From Agreia sp. Leaf283 (lineage in GTDB: Bacteria; Actinomycetota; Actinomycetes; Actinomycetales; Microbacteriaceae): 64,000 nucleotides of DNA. Of the stretch, positions 41,903 to 50,555 are shown in pieces. Under the pieces are notes generated by a model. That model had not been told where the DNA came from. It was given only the letters and a program-made list of their open reading frames with translations, and ran no database searches. Where the stretch lies: contig NZ_LMNF01000003.1 of NCBI RefSeq assembly GCF_001422485.1, positions 225,443 through 289,442 of the forward strand, in the 5' to 3' direction. The stretch's first letter is position 1; every line of letters starts with the position of its first letter. The position numbers and the translations under genes were made by a program.

Positions 41903-42925
41903 TCAGGCCGAGTCGCGCCAGACGATGGCGGTCTCGAGAAAGATCCCTGCGGTATCCACCGTCTCGCCCCTGAGCTGGGCGAGCACGCTCTCCGCTGCCC
42001 GCCGACCGAGCTGTCCGGCCGGTTGGTGCACGGTCGAGAGCGGCGGTTGCGCTCGCGTCGCCCACGCGCTGTCGTCGAATCCCACGACGCCGACATCGCC
42101 GGGAACGGAGCGGCCGACCTCGCGAAGCACATCGAGGACTCCGGCGGCCATGGCGTCTGAGGCGGCGAAGACGCCGTCGACGTCGGGCGCTCGATCGAGC
42201 AGCAGGCGCATGCCGTCGACTCCGCTCGTGTGCGCGTACAGCGGCGTCGTGATCACCAGCTCGGGGTCGAAGTCGTCGCCCATCGCCGCACGGAACCCCG
42301 CCATGCGGTCCTGCCCGGAGTCGCGGTCGAGGCCGGCCGCGATCATGCCGATACGACGCCGCCCCGTCTCCTTCAAACGCGTGGTGATGGCCTTCGCCGC
42401 GCTGAAGTTGTCGATGCCCACGTAGGGAATGCCTTCGATGTCGACCGGATGGCCGACGAACGCCGCCGCGATGCCGAGCTCCGCGACGACCTCGGCGATG
42501 GGATCGTGAGCGCGCGCCGACACGATGATGACACCGTCGACGAAGCCGCCGCTGAGGTACTCGGCCACTCGATGGCTGTCGCGCTCGGAGTCGATGACGA
42601 GCGAGACGAGCTGGTAGTCGGCGTCGGAGAGGGCGGAGTTGATGCCCAGCAGGATGCTGCCGATGTTGGGGTCTTCGAGGAAGAGCGAGTGCGGTTCGTG
42701 AACGACCAGGCCCACCGCGTGCGACTGCCTCGTCGCGAGGTTGCGGGCCGCGCTGTTGCGCACATACCCGACCTGAGAGATCGCGTCGGTCACGGCCAGA
42801 CGGGCCGCTTCGGAGACATACGCCTCGGAGTTCAGAACCCGCGACACCGTTCCGCGCGACACGCCTGCCACTGCAGCCACGTCGTTGATGGTCGCGCGTG
42901 CGGATGCGGCTCGACGGGCGGTCAT
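41903..42925 (-). CDS. LacI-family repressor of the galactoside operon
   Basis: 340 residues. The N-terminal HTH ATINDVAAVAGVSRGTVSRVLN (about 10-31) and hinge helix (SAARNLATRQ) are followed by a periplasmic-binding-type ligand domain. The ATG at 42925 follows TACAGT by exactly 6 nt; a start 12 codons upstream would sit before that -10. It is divergent from the beta-galactosidase gene, whose promoter carries two identical TGGGAGCGTTCCCA sites, the CelR-type operator, so this protein is the probable repressor and an oligosaccharide the inducer. Confidence 0.93.
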   Translation of the reverse strand: MTARRAASARATINDVAAVAGVSRGTVSRVLNSEAYVSEAARLAVTDAISQVGYVRNSAARNLATRQSHAVGLVVHEPHSLFLEDPNIGSILLGINSALSDADYQLVSLVIDSERDSHRVAEYLSGGFVDGVIIVSARAHDPIAEVVAELGIAAAFVGHPVDIEGIPYVGIDNFSAAKAITTRLKETGRRRIGMIAAGLDRDSGQDRMAGFRAAMGDDFDPELVITTPLYAHTSGVDGMRLLLDRAPDVDGVFAASDAMAAGVLDVLREVGRSVPGDVGVVGFDDSAWATRAQPPLSTVHQPAGQLGRRAAESVLAQLRGETVDTAGIFLETAIVWRDSA

Positions 42926-42931
42926 ATGCCC

Positions 42932-42937
42932 ACTGTA
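42932..42937 (-). promoter_or_regulatory. -10 element TACAGT of the lacI-type gene
   Basis: On the minus strand TACAGT, 6 nt, ATG at 42925: leaderless geometry. Confidence 0.6.
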
Positions 42938-42982
42938 CTGGGCTGAAAGTCTGCTGGACACGGCTGCGACGGCACGCCGAAA

Positions 42983-43012
42983 TTGACAGCCGGATATCCG
43001 TGTGCATATTCT
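42983..43012 (+). promoter_or_regulatory. Promoter of the galactoside operon
   Basis: -35 TTGACA (42983-42988) and -10 TATTCT (43007-43012), 18-bp spacer. The -10 runs into the first operator, so repressor binding would block open-complex formation. Confidence 0.65.
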
Positions 43013-43026
43013 GGGAGCGTTCCCAG
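43011..43026. promoter_or_regulatory. LacI-type operator 1
   Basis: CTGGGAGCGTTCCCAG, a palindrome except for two central positions, overlapping the end of the -10 and the predicted start site. It matches the CelR operator TGGGAGCGCTCCCA of Thermobifida at 13 of 14 positions. Confidence 0.85.
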
Positions 43027-43056
43027 AGTCGATCTCCGCTTTTTATGTGCGGGCGA

Positions 43057-43072
43057 CTGGGAGCGTTCCCAG
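43057..43072. promoter_or_regulatory. LacI-type operator 2
   Basis: A second identical CTGGGAGCGTTCCCAG 46 bp downstream of operator 1, in the 5' leader of the beta-galactosidase gene; the spacing suits repression by a looped dimer pair or a roadblock. Confidence 0.85.
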
Positions 43073-43120
43073 AGCGCGACGCCGCGGGATCGAGCATGCA
43101 CAGACAATGGAGCCCGTACC

Positions 43121-45172
43121 GTGAGCGAGACCGCCGTAGCCACCCTGATCGATGGGGCCGTCTCCGCATTCACGTACGGCTGCGACTACAACCCTGAGCA
43201 GTGGGACCGTGAGACCTGGCTCGAGGATGCCCGCCTGATGAACGAGGCCGGGGTCACTCTGGTCGCGATCAACATCTTCGGATGGGCGCAGCTCGAACCT
43301 GTGCGGGGGAGCTACGACTTCGCCGCCCTCGACGCCATCATCGAGATCCTCCACGAGCACGGCATCGGCATCAACCTCGGCACAGCGACGGCGAGCCCGC
43401 CGCCCTGGCTCAGTGCCGACTACCCCGAGTCGCTGCCCATGATGGCCGACGGCACCAGGCGGGAATTCGGCGGACGGCAGGCGTTCTGCCCCAGTTCGCC
43501 GGCCTACCGCGAGCACTCGCTCGCGCTCGTCGAGAAGATCGCCGAGCGGTACGGCGCGCATCCGGCCGTTCGTCTGTGGCACGTCTCGAACGAGATCGGC
43601 TGCCACAACGCGCACTGCTATTGCGACATCTCATCCGAGGCCTTCCGCGGATGGCTGAAGGAACGTTACGGCCGCATCGACGACCTGAACGACGCGTGGG
43701 GCACCTCGTTCTGGAGCCAGCGCTACGCATCGTGGGAGCACATCCGCACGCCACGCCTCACCGTGTCCACAGGCAACCCGGGCCAGGCCCTCGACTTCAT
43801 GCGGTTCAGCTCGGACGAACTGCTCGCGCACTACACGGCGGAGCAGGCCATTCTTCGCAGGCACAGCTCCGCGCCCGTCACGACCAACTTCATGGTCACG
43901 GCGCACATCCGCAACCAGGACTACTGGGCATGGGCGCCGCACATGGATGTCATCGCCAACGACCACTACCTCGACCACCGGTTGGGTGACCCGCGCGCCG
44001 AGCTGTCGTTCGCCGCGGATGCGACGCGCGGCCTGGCAGGCGGGCGGCCGTGGATGCTCATGGAGCAGGCGACGTCCGCCGTGAACTGGCAGCCGCTCAA
44101 CCTCGCCAAGGCGCCGGGGGAGATGATCCGCAACACCCTCAGCCATGTGGCCCGCGGTGCCGACGGGATCAGCTTCTTCCAGTGGCGGGCGTCGCTCCAG
44201 GGCAGCGAGAAGTTCCACTCGGCGATGCTGCCTCACGCGGGAACGGACTCGACCGTCTGGCGGGAGGTCGTCGAACTCGGCGGCATGCTCACGAAGCTGG
44301 CCGAGGTCACGGGCAGCCGCGTCGAGGCCGACGTGGCCATCGTCTTCGACTGGCAGGCCTGGTGGGCCACCGACCTCGACTCCCACCCGTCGGCGCACGT
44401 GCGCTACCTGCCGCAGGTGCACGCCGCGTACAACGCGCTCCTCGACGCGGGTGTCACCGTCGACATCGTGGCCCCCGGCGCCCCGGTCGACGCGTACAGA
44501 CTGGTCGTCGTTCCGAGCCTCTACAGCGTCACGGATGCCGCGGCTCGCGTTCTCGCAGACTACGTGGTGGCCGGCGGGCACGCCGTGGTGACCTTCTTCA
44601 GCGGAATCGTCGACGAGCACGACCGGGTGCGCCCCGGCGGCTATCCCGGTGCGTTCCGCGAACTCCTCGGCGTGCGGAGCGAGGAGTTCGTTCCCCTTCA
44701 CCCGTCGACCGTTCTCGAACTGAGCGATGGGCAGAATGCCGGCCTGTGGTCGGAGCGGCTCCGGCTCGAGGGAGCGGAGGCGATCTCCGTGTTCACGAAC
44801 GGCCCCGTTCCCGGCGTCGCCGCCGTCACCCGCAACGCCGTCGGTGATGGCGTGGCCTGGTACCTCGCGACGGCCCTCGACCCGGCGTCGCTCGCCGCGA
44901 CCCTCGTGCGTGCCGCCACCGACGCGGGCGTCGCCGTCTCCGCAGGCCGCCCCACCGGCGTCGAGATCGTGCGCAGAGTCGGCGCATCCGCCAGCTGGCT
45001 CTTCGTCATCAACCACACGGATGCCCCGTTCGAGTACCGAACGCAGGGTACCGAGATCATCACGGGGGCCGAGATCGGCATCCACGCGTCAGCAGAGAAC
45101 GAGATCTCGCAGGACGGCACGCTCCACGTGCCGTCCGGCGAGGTGCGCGTCGTGAGAGAGAACAGGAACTAA
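43121..45172 (+). CDS. GH42 beta-galactosidase
   Basis: 683 residues. GH42 enzymes release terminal beta-galactose from lactose, galactobiose or plant galactans in the cytoplasm. Catalytic acid/base Glu158 lies in HVSNEIG and nucleophile Glu315 in LMEQATSAVNW. The zinc-site cysteines of the family are kept (Cys123, Cys161, Cys166, Cys168). N-terminal TIM barrel to about 390, trimerisation domain to about 590, and a small C-terminal beta domain. The GTG at 43121 gives VSETAVATLIDGAVSAFTYGCDYNPEQW; upstream frame covers the operators. First gene of the operon. Cytoplasmic, as no signal peptide is present. Confidence 0.95.
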   Translation: MSETAVATLIDGAVSAFTYGCDYNPEQWDRETWLEDARLMNEAGVTLVAINIFGWAQLEPVRGSYDFAALDAIIEILHEHGIGINLGTATASPPPWLSADYPESLPMMADGTRREFGGRQAFCPSSPAYREHSLALVEKIAERYGAHPAVRLWHVSNEIGCHNAHCYCDISSEAFRGWLKERYGRIDDLNDAWGTSFWSQRYASWEHIRTPRLTVSTGNPGQALDFMRFSSDELLAHYTAEQAILRRHSSAPVTTNFMVTAHIRNQDYWAWAPHMDVIANDHYLDHRLGDPRAELSFAADATRGLAGGRPWMLMEQATSAVNWQPLNLAKAPGEMIRNTLSHVARGADGISFFQWRASLQGSEKFHSAMLPHAGTDSTVWREVVELGGMLTKLAEVTGSRVEADVAIVFDWQAWWATDLDSHPSAHVRYLPQVHAAYNALLDAGVTVDIVAPGAPVDAYRLVVVPSLYSVTDAAARVLADYVVAGGHAVVTFFSGIVDEHDRVRPGGYPGAFRELLGVRSEEFVPLHPSTVLELSDGQNAGLWSERLRLEGAEAISVFTNGPVPGVAAVTRNAVGDGVAWYLATALDPASLAATLVRAATDAGVAVSAGRPTGVEIVRRVGASASWLFVINHTDAPFEYRTQGTEIITGAEIGIHASAENEISQDGTLHVPSGEVRVVRENRN

Positions 45173-45175
45173 GAA

Positions 45176-46081
45176 GTGACGACCACCTCCGTGCCGCGGC
45201 TGAAGGCCCGCCGCGTTCCCGTGAAGCACAAGAAGGCGATCGCGATCTTCCTCGCGCCGTTCGCCGTGCTCTTCGCGGCGTTCTACCTGCTCCCCATCGG
45301 CTGGGCGATCTTCCAATCGCTGCTCGTCGTCGAGAGGAACGGTACTTTCGGCAAGCCGACCCAGGTGTTCGGCGGCCTCTCGCAGTACGTGCTCGTGTTC
45401 CAGAACGAGGCGTTCTGGTCATCGGTCGGTCGAGTCCTGCTGTTCGGCGTCGTTCAGGTGCCGGTCATGCTCGGCTTCGCGCTGCTCCTTGCCCTGCTGC
45501 TCGACTCGCCCCTCGTCAAGGGCAAGAAGTTCTTCAGGCTGGCCTTCTTCGTGCCCTACGCGGTGCCCGGAGTGATCGCGGCGATCATGTGGGGCTATCT
45601 CTACTCCCCGAACCTGTCACCCTTCGCCGCCTTCACCTCGAACGTCGACCTGCTGGCTCCCGAGACGGTGCTCTGGTCGATTGCGAACGTCGTCACGTGG
45701 ATCTACGTGGGCTACAACATGCTCATCATCTACTCGGCGCTTCTGGCGCTGCCCTCGGAGATCTTCGAGGCGGCCCGACTCGACGGCGCCAACCAGTGGC
45801 AGATCGCCTGGTCCATCAAGATCCCGCTCGTGGCCCCGGCCATCGTGCTCACCGCGATCTTCTCGATCATCGGAACCCTGCAACTGCTTGCGGAGCCGCA
45901 GGTCTTCCGCAGCTTCACCTCATCGGTGTCCAGCACGTTCACGCCGAACATGACGGTGTACGCGACCTCTGCCGTGCCGAACGTGAGCCTGGCCGCGGCG
46001 ATGTCCGTCGTCCTCGCCATCGCCACGTTCATCATGTCGTTCACCTTCCTCCGACTCACCCAGCGTAAGGGCGACAAATGA
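45176..46081 (+). CDS. Sugar ABC transporter permease (MalF/UgpA type)
   Basis: 301 residues with six membrane helices and the EAA loop EIFEAARLDGANQWQIAWSIKIP (about 196-218) that docks on the ATPase. CUT1 family. The GTG three bases after the GH42 stop has AGGAACTAAGA upstream. It overlaps the second permease by ATGA. No ATP-binding subunit is encoded in the operon, so a shared MsmK/MsiK-type ATPase elsewhere must energise the importer. Confidence 0.93.
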   Translation: MTTTSVPRLKARRVPVKHKKAIAIFLAPFAVLFAAFYLLPIGWAIFQSLLVVERNGTFGKPTQVFGGLSQYVLVFQNEAFWSSVGRVLLFGVVQVPVMLGFALLLALLLDSPLVKGKKFFRLAFFVPYAVPGVIAAIMWGYLYSPNLSPFAAFTSNVDLLAPETVLWSIANVVTWIYVGYNMLIIYSALLALPSEIFEAARLDGANQWQIAWSIKIPLVAPAIVLTAIFSIIGTLQLLAEPQVFRSFTSSVSSTFTPNMTVYATSAVPNVSLAAAMSVVLAIATFIMSFTFLRLTQRKGDK

Positions 46082-46941
46082 GCCAGATATCCGCCGGAGC
46101 TCCGAAAGAAAAGCTCGCCTCCCGCACCGCCGCCATGATCGTCATGGGCATCTCGACGCTCTACTTCCTGGTGCCCATCTGGTGGCTCTTCGTCGGTTCG
46201 ACGAAGTCGAGGGCCCAGTTCTCCAGCACGATCGGGCTGTGGTTCGCCGACTTCAACCTGTGGCAGAACATTCACGACCTCCTCGCCTACAACGACGGCG
46301 TCTACCTGCGGTGGATGCTGAACAGCATTCTCTACGCGGGCTTCGGTGCCCTGCTCGGAACGCTCTTCGCCGCGATGTGCGGCTACGCCCTCGCCAAGTA
46401 CCGGTTTCCGGGTCGCGAGCTGATCTTCAACGTGGTGCTCGGCGGTGTGCTTGTTCCCGCGACGGCGCTCGCCCTGCCCCTGTTCCTCATCTTCAGCCAG
46501 TTCAACGCGACCAACACGTTCTGGTCGGTGTTCCTGCCCAGCCTCGTCAGCCCGTTCGGCGTGTATCTCGCGCGCATCTTCGCCTCGGCCAGCGTGCCGG
46601 ATGAGCTGCTCGAGGCAGCCCGCCTCGACGGCGCCGGAGAGGTGCGCACCTTCTTCTCGGTATCCCGCAGGCTGATGACCCCCGCGCTCGTGACGATCTT
46701 CCTGTTCCAGTTCGTCGCCATCTGGAACAACTTCTTCCTGCCGCTGATCATGCTGCGCGACCAGACGCTCTTCCCGGTCACCCTCGGCCTCTACACCTGG
46801 AACTCGCAGGTGAACCAGATTCCCGAGATCCGCACCCTCGTCATCGTCGGGGCATTCCTGTCGATCATTCCGCTCATCATCGCCTTCCTCAGTCTCCAGC
46901 GCTTCTGGCGCGGGGGGCTGGGGGCCGGCAGCGTCAAGTAG
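46078..46941 (+). CDS. Sugar ABC transporter permease (MalG type)
   Basis: 287 residues, second CUT1 permease. EAA loop ELLEAARLDGAGEVRTFFSVSRRLMTP (about 177-203) and a C-terminal LQRFWRGGLGAGSVK tail. N-terminal basic stretch followed by the first helix (about 21-40). Coupled to the first permease by ATGA and followed 54 bp later by the binding-protein gene. Confidence 0.93.
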   Translation: MSQISAGAPKEKLASRTAAMIVMGISTLYFLVPIWWLFVGSTKSRAQFSSTIGLWFADFNLWQNIHDLLAYNDGVYLRWMLNSILYAGFGALLGTLFAAMCGYALAKYRFPGRELIFNVVLGGVLVPATALALPLFLIFSQFNATNTFWSVFLPSLVSPFGVYLARIFASASVPDELLEAARLDGAGEVRTFFSVSRRLMTPALVTIFLFQFVAIWNNFFLPLIMLRDQTLFPVTLGLYTWNSQVNQIPEIRTLVIVGAFLSIIPLIIAFLSLQRFWRGGLGAGSVK

Positions 46942-46995
46942 CCGCTGTCACCGCACCACCCTGTCCCCACTGCACATAGATAAAGGAAGAGAAAA

Positions 46996-48330
46996 ATGCA
47001 TCTCAACAACAGCAAGCGCATCGTCGCGCTCGGTGTTCTCGCGGCACTGAGCCTCACCGGCTGCGCCGCCGGAACGAGCGGCAGCGGTGGCAGCGATGCC
47101 GCGGCCGACTGCGCGCCGAGCGACGGCAAGGTCGACCTCACCTACACGTCGTGGATCCCCGGAATCGATAAGGTCGTCGACATCTGGAACAAGGAGAACC
47201 CCGACATCCAGGTCACCGTGCAGACGGGACCGAACGGCAACGGCGGAACGTACAAGAACTTCTTCAATCAGCTCAGCGCGGGCAACGCCCCCGACCTCGG
47301 CCAGATCGAGTACGACGCGCTGCCGAACTTCCGGGTTCAGGACGGCCTGACCAACATCGCCTCGTGCGCGAACGTCAGCGAGAGCAAGGGCGACTTCATC
47401 GACTGGACCTGGAACCAGGTGACCTTCGGCGAAGACGACTCCGTCTACGCGATCCCGCAGGACACCGGCCCCATGGCCATGTACTACCGCAAGGACCTCT
47501 TCGAGAAGGCCGGCATCGCCGTTCCCACCACGTGGGACGAGTACGCCGCTGCCGCGAAGACCATCCGTGCCGAGGGCGGCTACATCACGAACTTCCCGCA
47601 GAACGACGTGAACTGGTTCGCCGGTCTCGTCTGGCAGGCAGACGGCAAGTGGTTCGAGAACGACGGCGACAAGTGGGATGTCTCACTCGACGGCGCCGAG
47701 TCCGAGAAGGTGGCCGACTACTGGCAGAACCTCATCTCCGACGACCTCGTCTCGAAGGTTCCCGCGTGGACCGACGAGTGGAACAACGCCTACAACACGG
47801 GCAGCGACTGGACCTGGATCTCGGCCGTCTGGGGAGCCAACTCGATCTCGAGCGGCGCCCCCGACACATCCGGCAACTGGGCTGTTGCACCGATGCCGCA
47901 GTGGAATGCGGGCGAGAACAAGGCGGGCAACTGGGGTGGATCCTCGACCGCCGTGCTGAAGGGCTCGGATCACCCGTACGAGGCAGCGCAGTTCGCCCTG
48001 TGGCTGAACACGAGTGACGAGGCGCTCACCGCGCTGAACCAGGAGGCCAACCTGTACCCCGCGACGAAGGACGGACTGAAGCTTCCGGTGCTCGCCGAGG
48101 GCGTGCCGTTCTACGGCGACCAGAAGATCTACGACACCTTCGCCGAGGCGGCCAACGAGACGAACGCGGACTTCACGTGGGGCCCGACGATGACGCAGAC
48201 CTACAGCGACGTCGCCGACGGCTTCGGCAAGGTTCTCGGCGGATCGGGAACACTGAACGACGCCCTGAAGACGGGCCAGGAGAAGACCATCGCGGCGCTC
48301 ACCGCGGCGGCGATCCCCGTCAACGAGTAG
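46996..48330 (+). CDS. Sugar ABC transporter substrate-binding lipoprotein
   Basis: 444 residues, cluster B/CUT1 binding protein. Signal peptide and lipobox SLTGC (Cys23), a Gly/Ser linker, then the ligand domain with KVDLTYTSWIPGIDKVVDIWNKENPDIQV. Many tryptophans (WIP, WTWNQV, WFAGLVWQ, WTDEW, WTWISAVWG) suit stacking on sugar rings. AAAGGAAGAG lies just before the ATG. Its placement between the permeases and GH36 points to galacto-oligosaccharides as ligand; specificity is inferred. Confidence 0.93.
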   Translation: MHLNNSKRIVALGVLAALSLTGCAAGTSGSGGSDAAADCAPSDGKVDLTYTSWIPGIDKVVDIWNKENPDIQVTVQTGPNGNGGTYKNFFNQLSAGNAPDLGQIEYDALPNFRVQDGLTNIASCANVSESKGDFIDWTWNQVTFGEDDSVYAIPQDTGPMAMYYRKDLFEKAGIAVPTTWDEYAAAAKTIRAEGGYITNFPQNDVNWFAGLVWQADGKWFENDGDKWDVSLDGAESEKVADYWQNLISDDLVSKVPAWTDEWNNAYNTGSDWTWISAVWGANSISSGAPDTSGNWAVAPMPQWNAGENKAGNWGGSSTAVLKGSDHPYEAAQFALWLNTSDEALTALNQEANLYPATKDGLKLPVLAEGVPFYGDQKIYDTFAEAANETNADFTWGPTMTQTYSDVADGFGKVLGGSGTLNDALKTGQEKTIAALTAAAIPVNE

Positions 48331-48343
48331 GCATGATCACCAC

Positions 48344-50488
48344 GTGAGCATGATCCACCACCTCCGTGCCGCGGGCACCAGCTTCGTGCTGGACGCCCGC
48401 GGCACGGCCGTGCCCGCCGTCATCCATTTCGGAGCCGATCTGGGCGAGCTCGACGAGCGCGCCCTGCAGAATCTCGTCGAGGCCCAGCGCCCGGCCATCG
48501 GCCCGAGCTCCATCGACTCGATGCTCACGCAGCGGATCGTTCCCCTCATGGCCGACGGGTGGTCGGGCAGGCCCGGCCTCGCCGGTTATCACGAAGGCAC
48601 ACCGATCTCCGCTCTCGGTGCCCAGAAGACGGCCGCGCTCCGGCTCACGGACACGCGCCGCGGAGACCTCAGCGTCACCCTCGTTCTCGAGACGGTTCCG
48701 GCGGTCGCCGGTGAGCCGGATGCGACGGGTCTGGTCGTCGAGATCGACATCGAGTTGTCGGACGAGGGCGTGCTGCGCCAGCGGCTCAGCGTGCGCAACG
48801 AGGGATCGAGCGTGTACTCCCTGGCGTCGCTCGACGCCACCCTCCCGGTACCCGCGAGGGCACGGGAGCTGCTCGACTTCACGGGCCGCTGGCCGCGCGA
48901 GCGCCAGCCGCAACGCCACGATCTGGGCGTCGGAACCTGGACGAGGGACAGCCGGCACGGCCGACCCGGCCACGACGCGGCCTTCCTTCTGGTCGCGGGC
49001 ACCCCCGGCTTCGGATTCCGGCACGGCGAGGTCTGGGGTTCTCACCTCGCGTGGAGCGGCGACCAACGGCTCTGGGCCGAGGCCTCCGCGACAGGGCATG
49101 CCCTAATCGGCGCGGGGGAGCTGTTCGAGCCGGGCGAGGTCCGCCTGGCCACGGGCGAGAGCTACTCCTCGCCCTGGCTCGTCTCGGCGTGGTCGAACGG
49201 CGGCCTCGACGGCCTGACCCGGCGACTGCACGGCTTCGTCCGCTCGCGGCGAGCCCTCGGCGAGCGCAAGGTCATTCTGAACACGTGGGAAGCCGTCTAC
49301 TTCGACCACGATCTGGAGAAGCTCACCCGTTTGGCCGAGACGGCGGCACGAGTCGGCGTCGAGCGCTTCGTGCTGGATGACGGCTGGATGACCGGCCGCA
49401 CCGACGACCGACGCGCGCTCGGCGACTGGACCGTCGACGCATCCAAGTGGCCGAATGGCCTGCACCCCTTGATCGAGCGGGTGCACGCCCTCGACATGGA
49501 CTTCGGCCTGTGGGTGGAGCCGGAGATGGTGAGCGTCGACTCAGCCGTGTTCCGCGCGCACCCGGACTGGGTGCTTTCGGCCGGAAACGCCGAGCATCCG
49601 CAGCCCTGGCGCCACCAGCAGGCCCTCGACCTGTCGAACCCGGAGGCCTTCTCCCACGTGCTCGGTCAGCTCAGGGCTCTTCTCGACGAATACCCGATCG
49701 CGTACCTCAAGTGGGATCAGAACCGCGACCTGCTCGGGGGCTCTGCCCATAGACAGACCCTGGCGTGCTACCGGCTCATGGACGAGCTGCGACGCGAGTT
49801 TCCGCAACTCGAGATCGAATCGTGCTCGTCGGGCGGCGGCCGCGTCGACCTCGGCGTGCTGGAACGAACCGACCGCGTCTGGCCGAGCGACACCAACGAC
49901 TCGCTCGAGCGCCAGGCGATCTACCGCTACACGGCGGGGCTCGTGCCGCCCGAGTTCCTCGGCGTGCACCTCGGTGCGCCGACCGCCCACACGACCGGCC
50001 GCAGTCACGAACTGAGCTTCCGTCTTGCGACGGCGCTGTTCGGTCACGCCGGCATCGAGTGGGCTCTCACGACCGCGAGCGAGGCGGAGCTCGATGCGAT
50101 CCGGGAGTGGACGTCGTTCTATCGCGAGCAGCGCGCCCTGCTGCACTCGGGCGTGCTGGTGCGGGCAGACGACGTCGATCCGGCTCGTCAGGTGCACGGC
50201 ATCGTGGCTCCGGATGCCGTGGCCGCGATCTTCGCGGTCGTCACCGTGGCCGCGACCCGCGATTCTCCCGTCGCGCCTGTCGTGTTCCCCGGGCTCGACC
50301 CCGACCTCCTGTACTGCGTGCGCCCCGTCAGACTCGGGGAGTGGCCTCGCGTGCTGCAGGATGCTCCGCCCCCGTGGTGGGCCGACGGCGAGATCACGCT
50401 GACCGGCCGTGTGCTCGGCGAGCTCGGTCTCACCATGCCGCTGCTCCTTCCCGAACAGGCGCTCGTGCTTCATCTCGCAGCAGTCTGA
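48344..50488 (+). CDS. GH36 alpha-galactosidase
   Basis: 714 residues, cytoplasmic. It releases alpha-1,6-galactose from melibiose, raffinose or galactomannan fragments. N-terminal beta-supersandwich (about 1-310) then TIM barrel with FVLDDGWMTGR, the nucleophile Asp458 in YLKWDQNRD and the acid/base Asp516 in WPSDTND; CSSGGGRVDLG is also family-specific. The GTG at 48344 or the ATG two codons later may be used. Together with GH42 it lets the cell process both alpha- and beta-galactosides imported by the same transporter. Confidence 0.95.
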   Translation: MSMIHHLRAAGTSFVLDARGTAVPAVIHFGADLGELDERALQNLVEAQRPAIGPSSIDSMLTQRIVPLMADGWSGRPGLAGYHEGTPISALGAQKTAALRLTDTRRGDLSVTLVLETVPAVAGEPDATGLVVEIDIELSDEGVLRQRLSVRNEGSSVYSLASLDATLPVPARARELLDFTGRWPRERQPQRHDLGVGTWTRDSRHGRPGHDAAFLLVAGTPGFGFRHGEVWGSHLAWSGDQRLWAEASATGHALIGAGELFEPGEVRLATGESYSSPWLVSAWSNGGLDGLTRRLHGFVRSRRALGERKVILNTWEAVYFDHDLEKLTRLAETAARVGVERFVLDDGWMTGRTDDRRALGDWTVDASKWPNGLHPLIERVHALDMDFGLWVEPEMVSVDSAVFRAHPDWVLSAGNAEHPQPWRHQQALDLSNPEAFSHVLGQLRALLDEYPIAYLKWDQNRDLLGGSAHRQTLACYRLMDELRREFPQLEIESCSSGGGRVDLGVLERTDRVWPSDTNDSLERQAIYRYTAGLVPPEFLGVHLGAPTAHTTGRSHELSFRLATALFGHAGIEWALTTASEAELDAIREWTSFYREQRALLHSGVLVRADDVDPARQVHGIVAPDAVAAIFAVVTVAATRDSPVAPVVFPGLDPDLLYCVRPVRLGEWPRVLQDAPPPWWADGEITLTGRVLGELGLTMPLLLPEQALVLHLAAV

Positions 50489-50508
50489 TCGATCAGTTCG
50501 CCCGGGTG

Positions 50509-50534
50509 GGCGGGCCTTCGAGCGAAGGCCCGCC
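50509..50534 (+). terminator. Terminator of the galactoside operon
   Basis: GGCGGGCCTTCG-AG-CGAAGGCCCGCC, 12-bp perfect arms 20 bp after the GH36 stop. No T-run, as is common in high-GC actinobacteria. Confidence 0.75.
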
Positions 50535-50555
50535 TGACGCGGCATGCTGGGGGGC

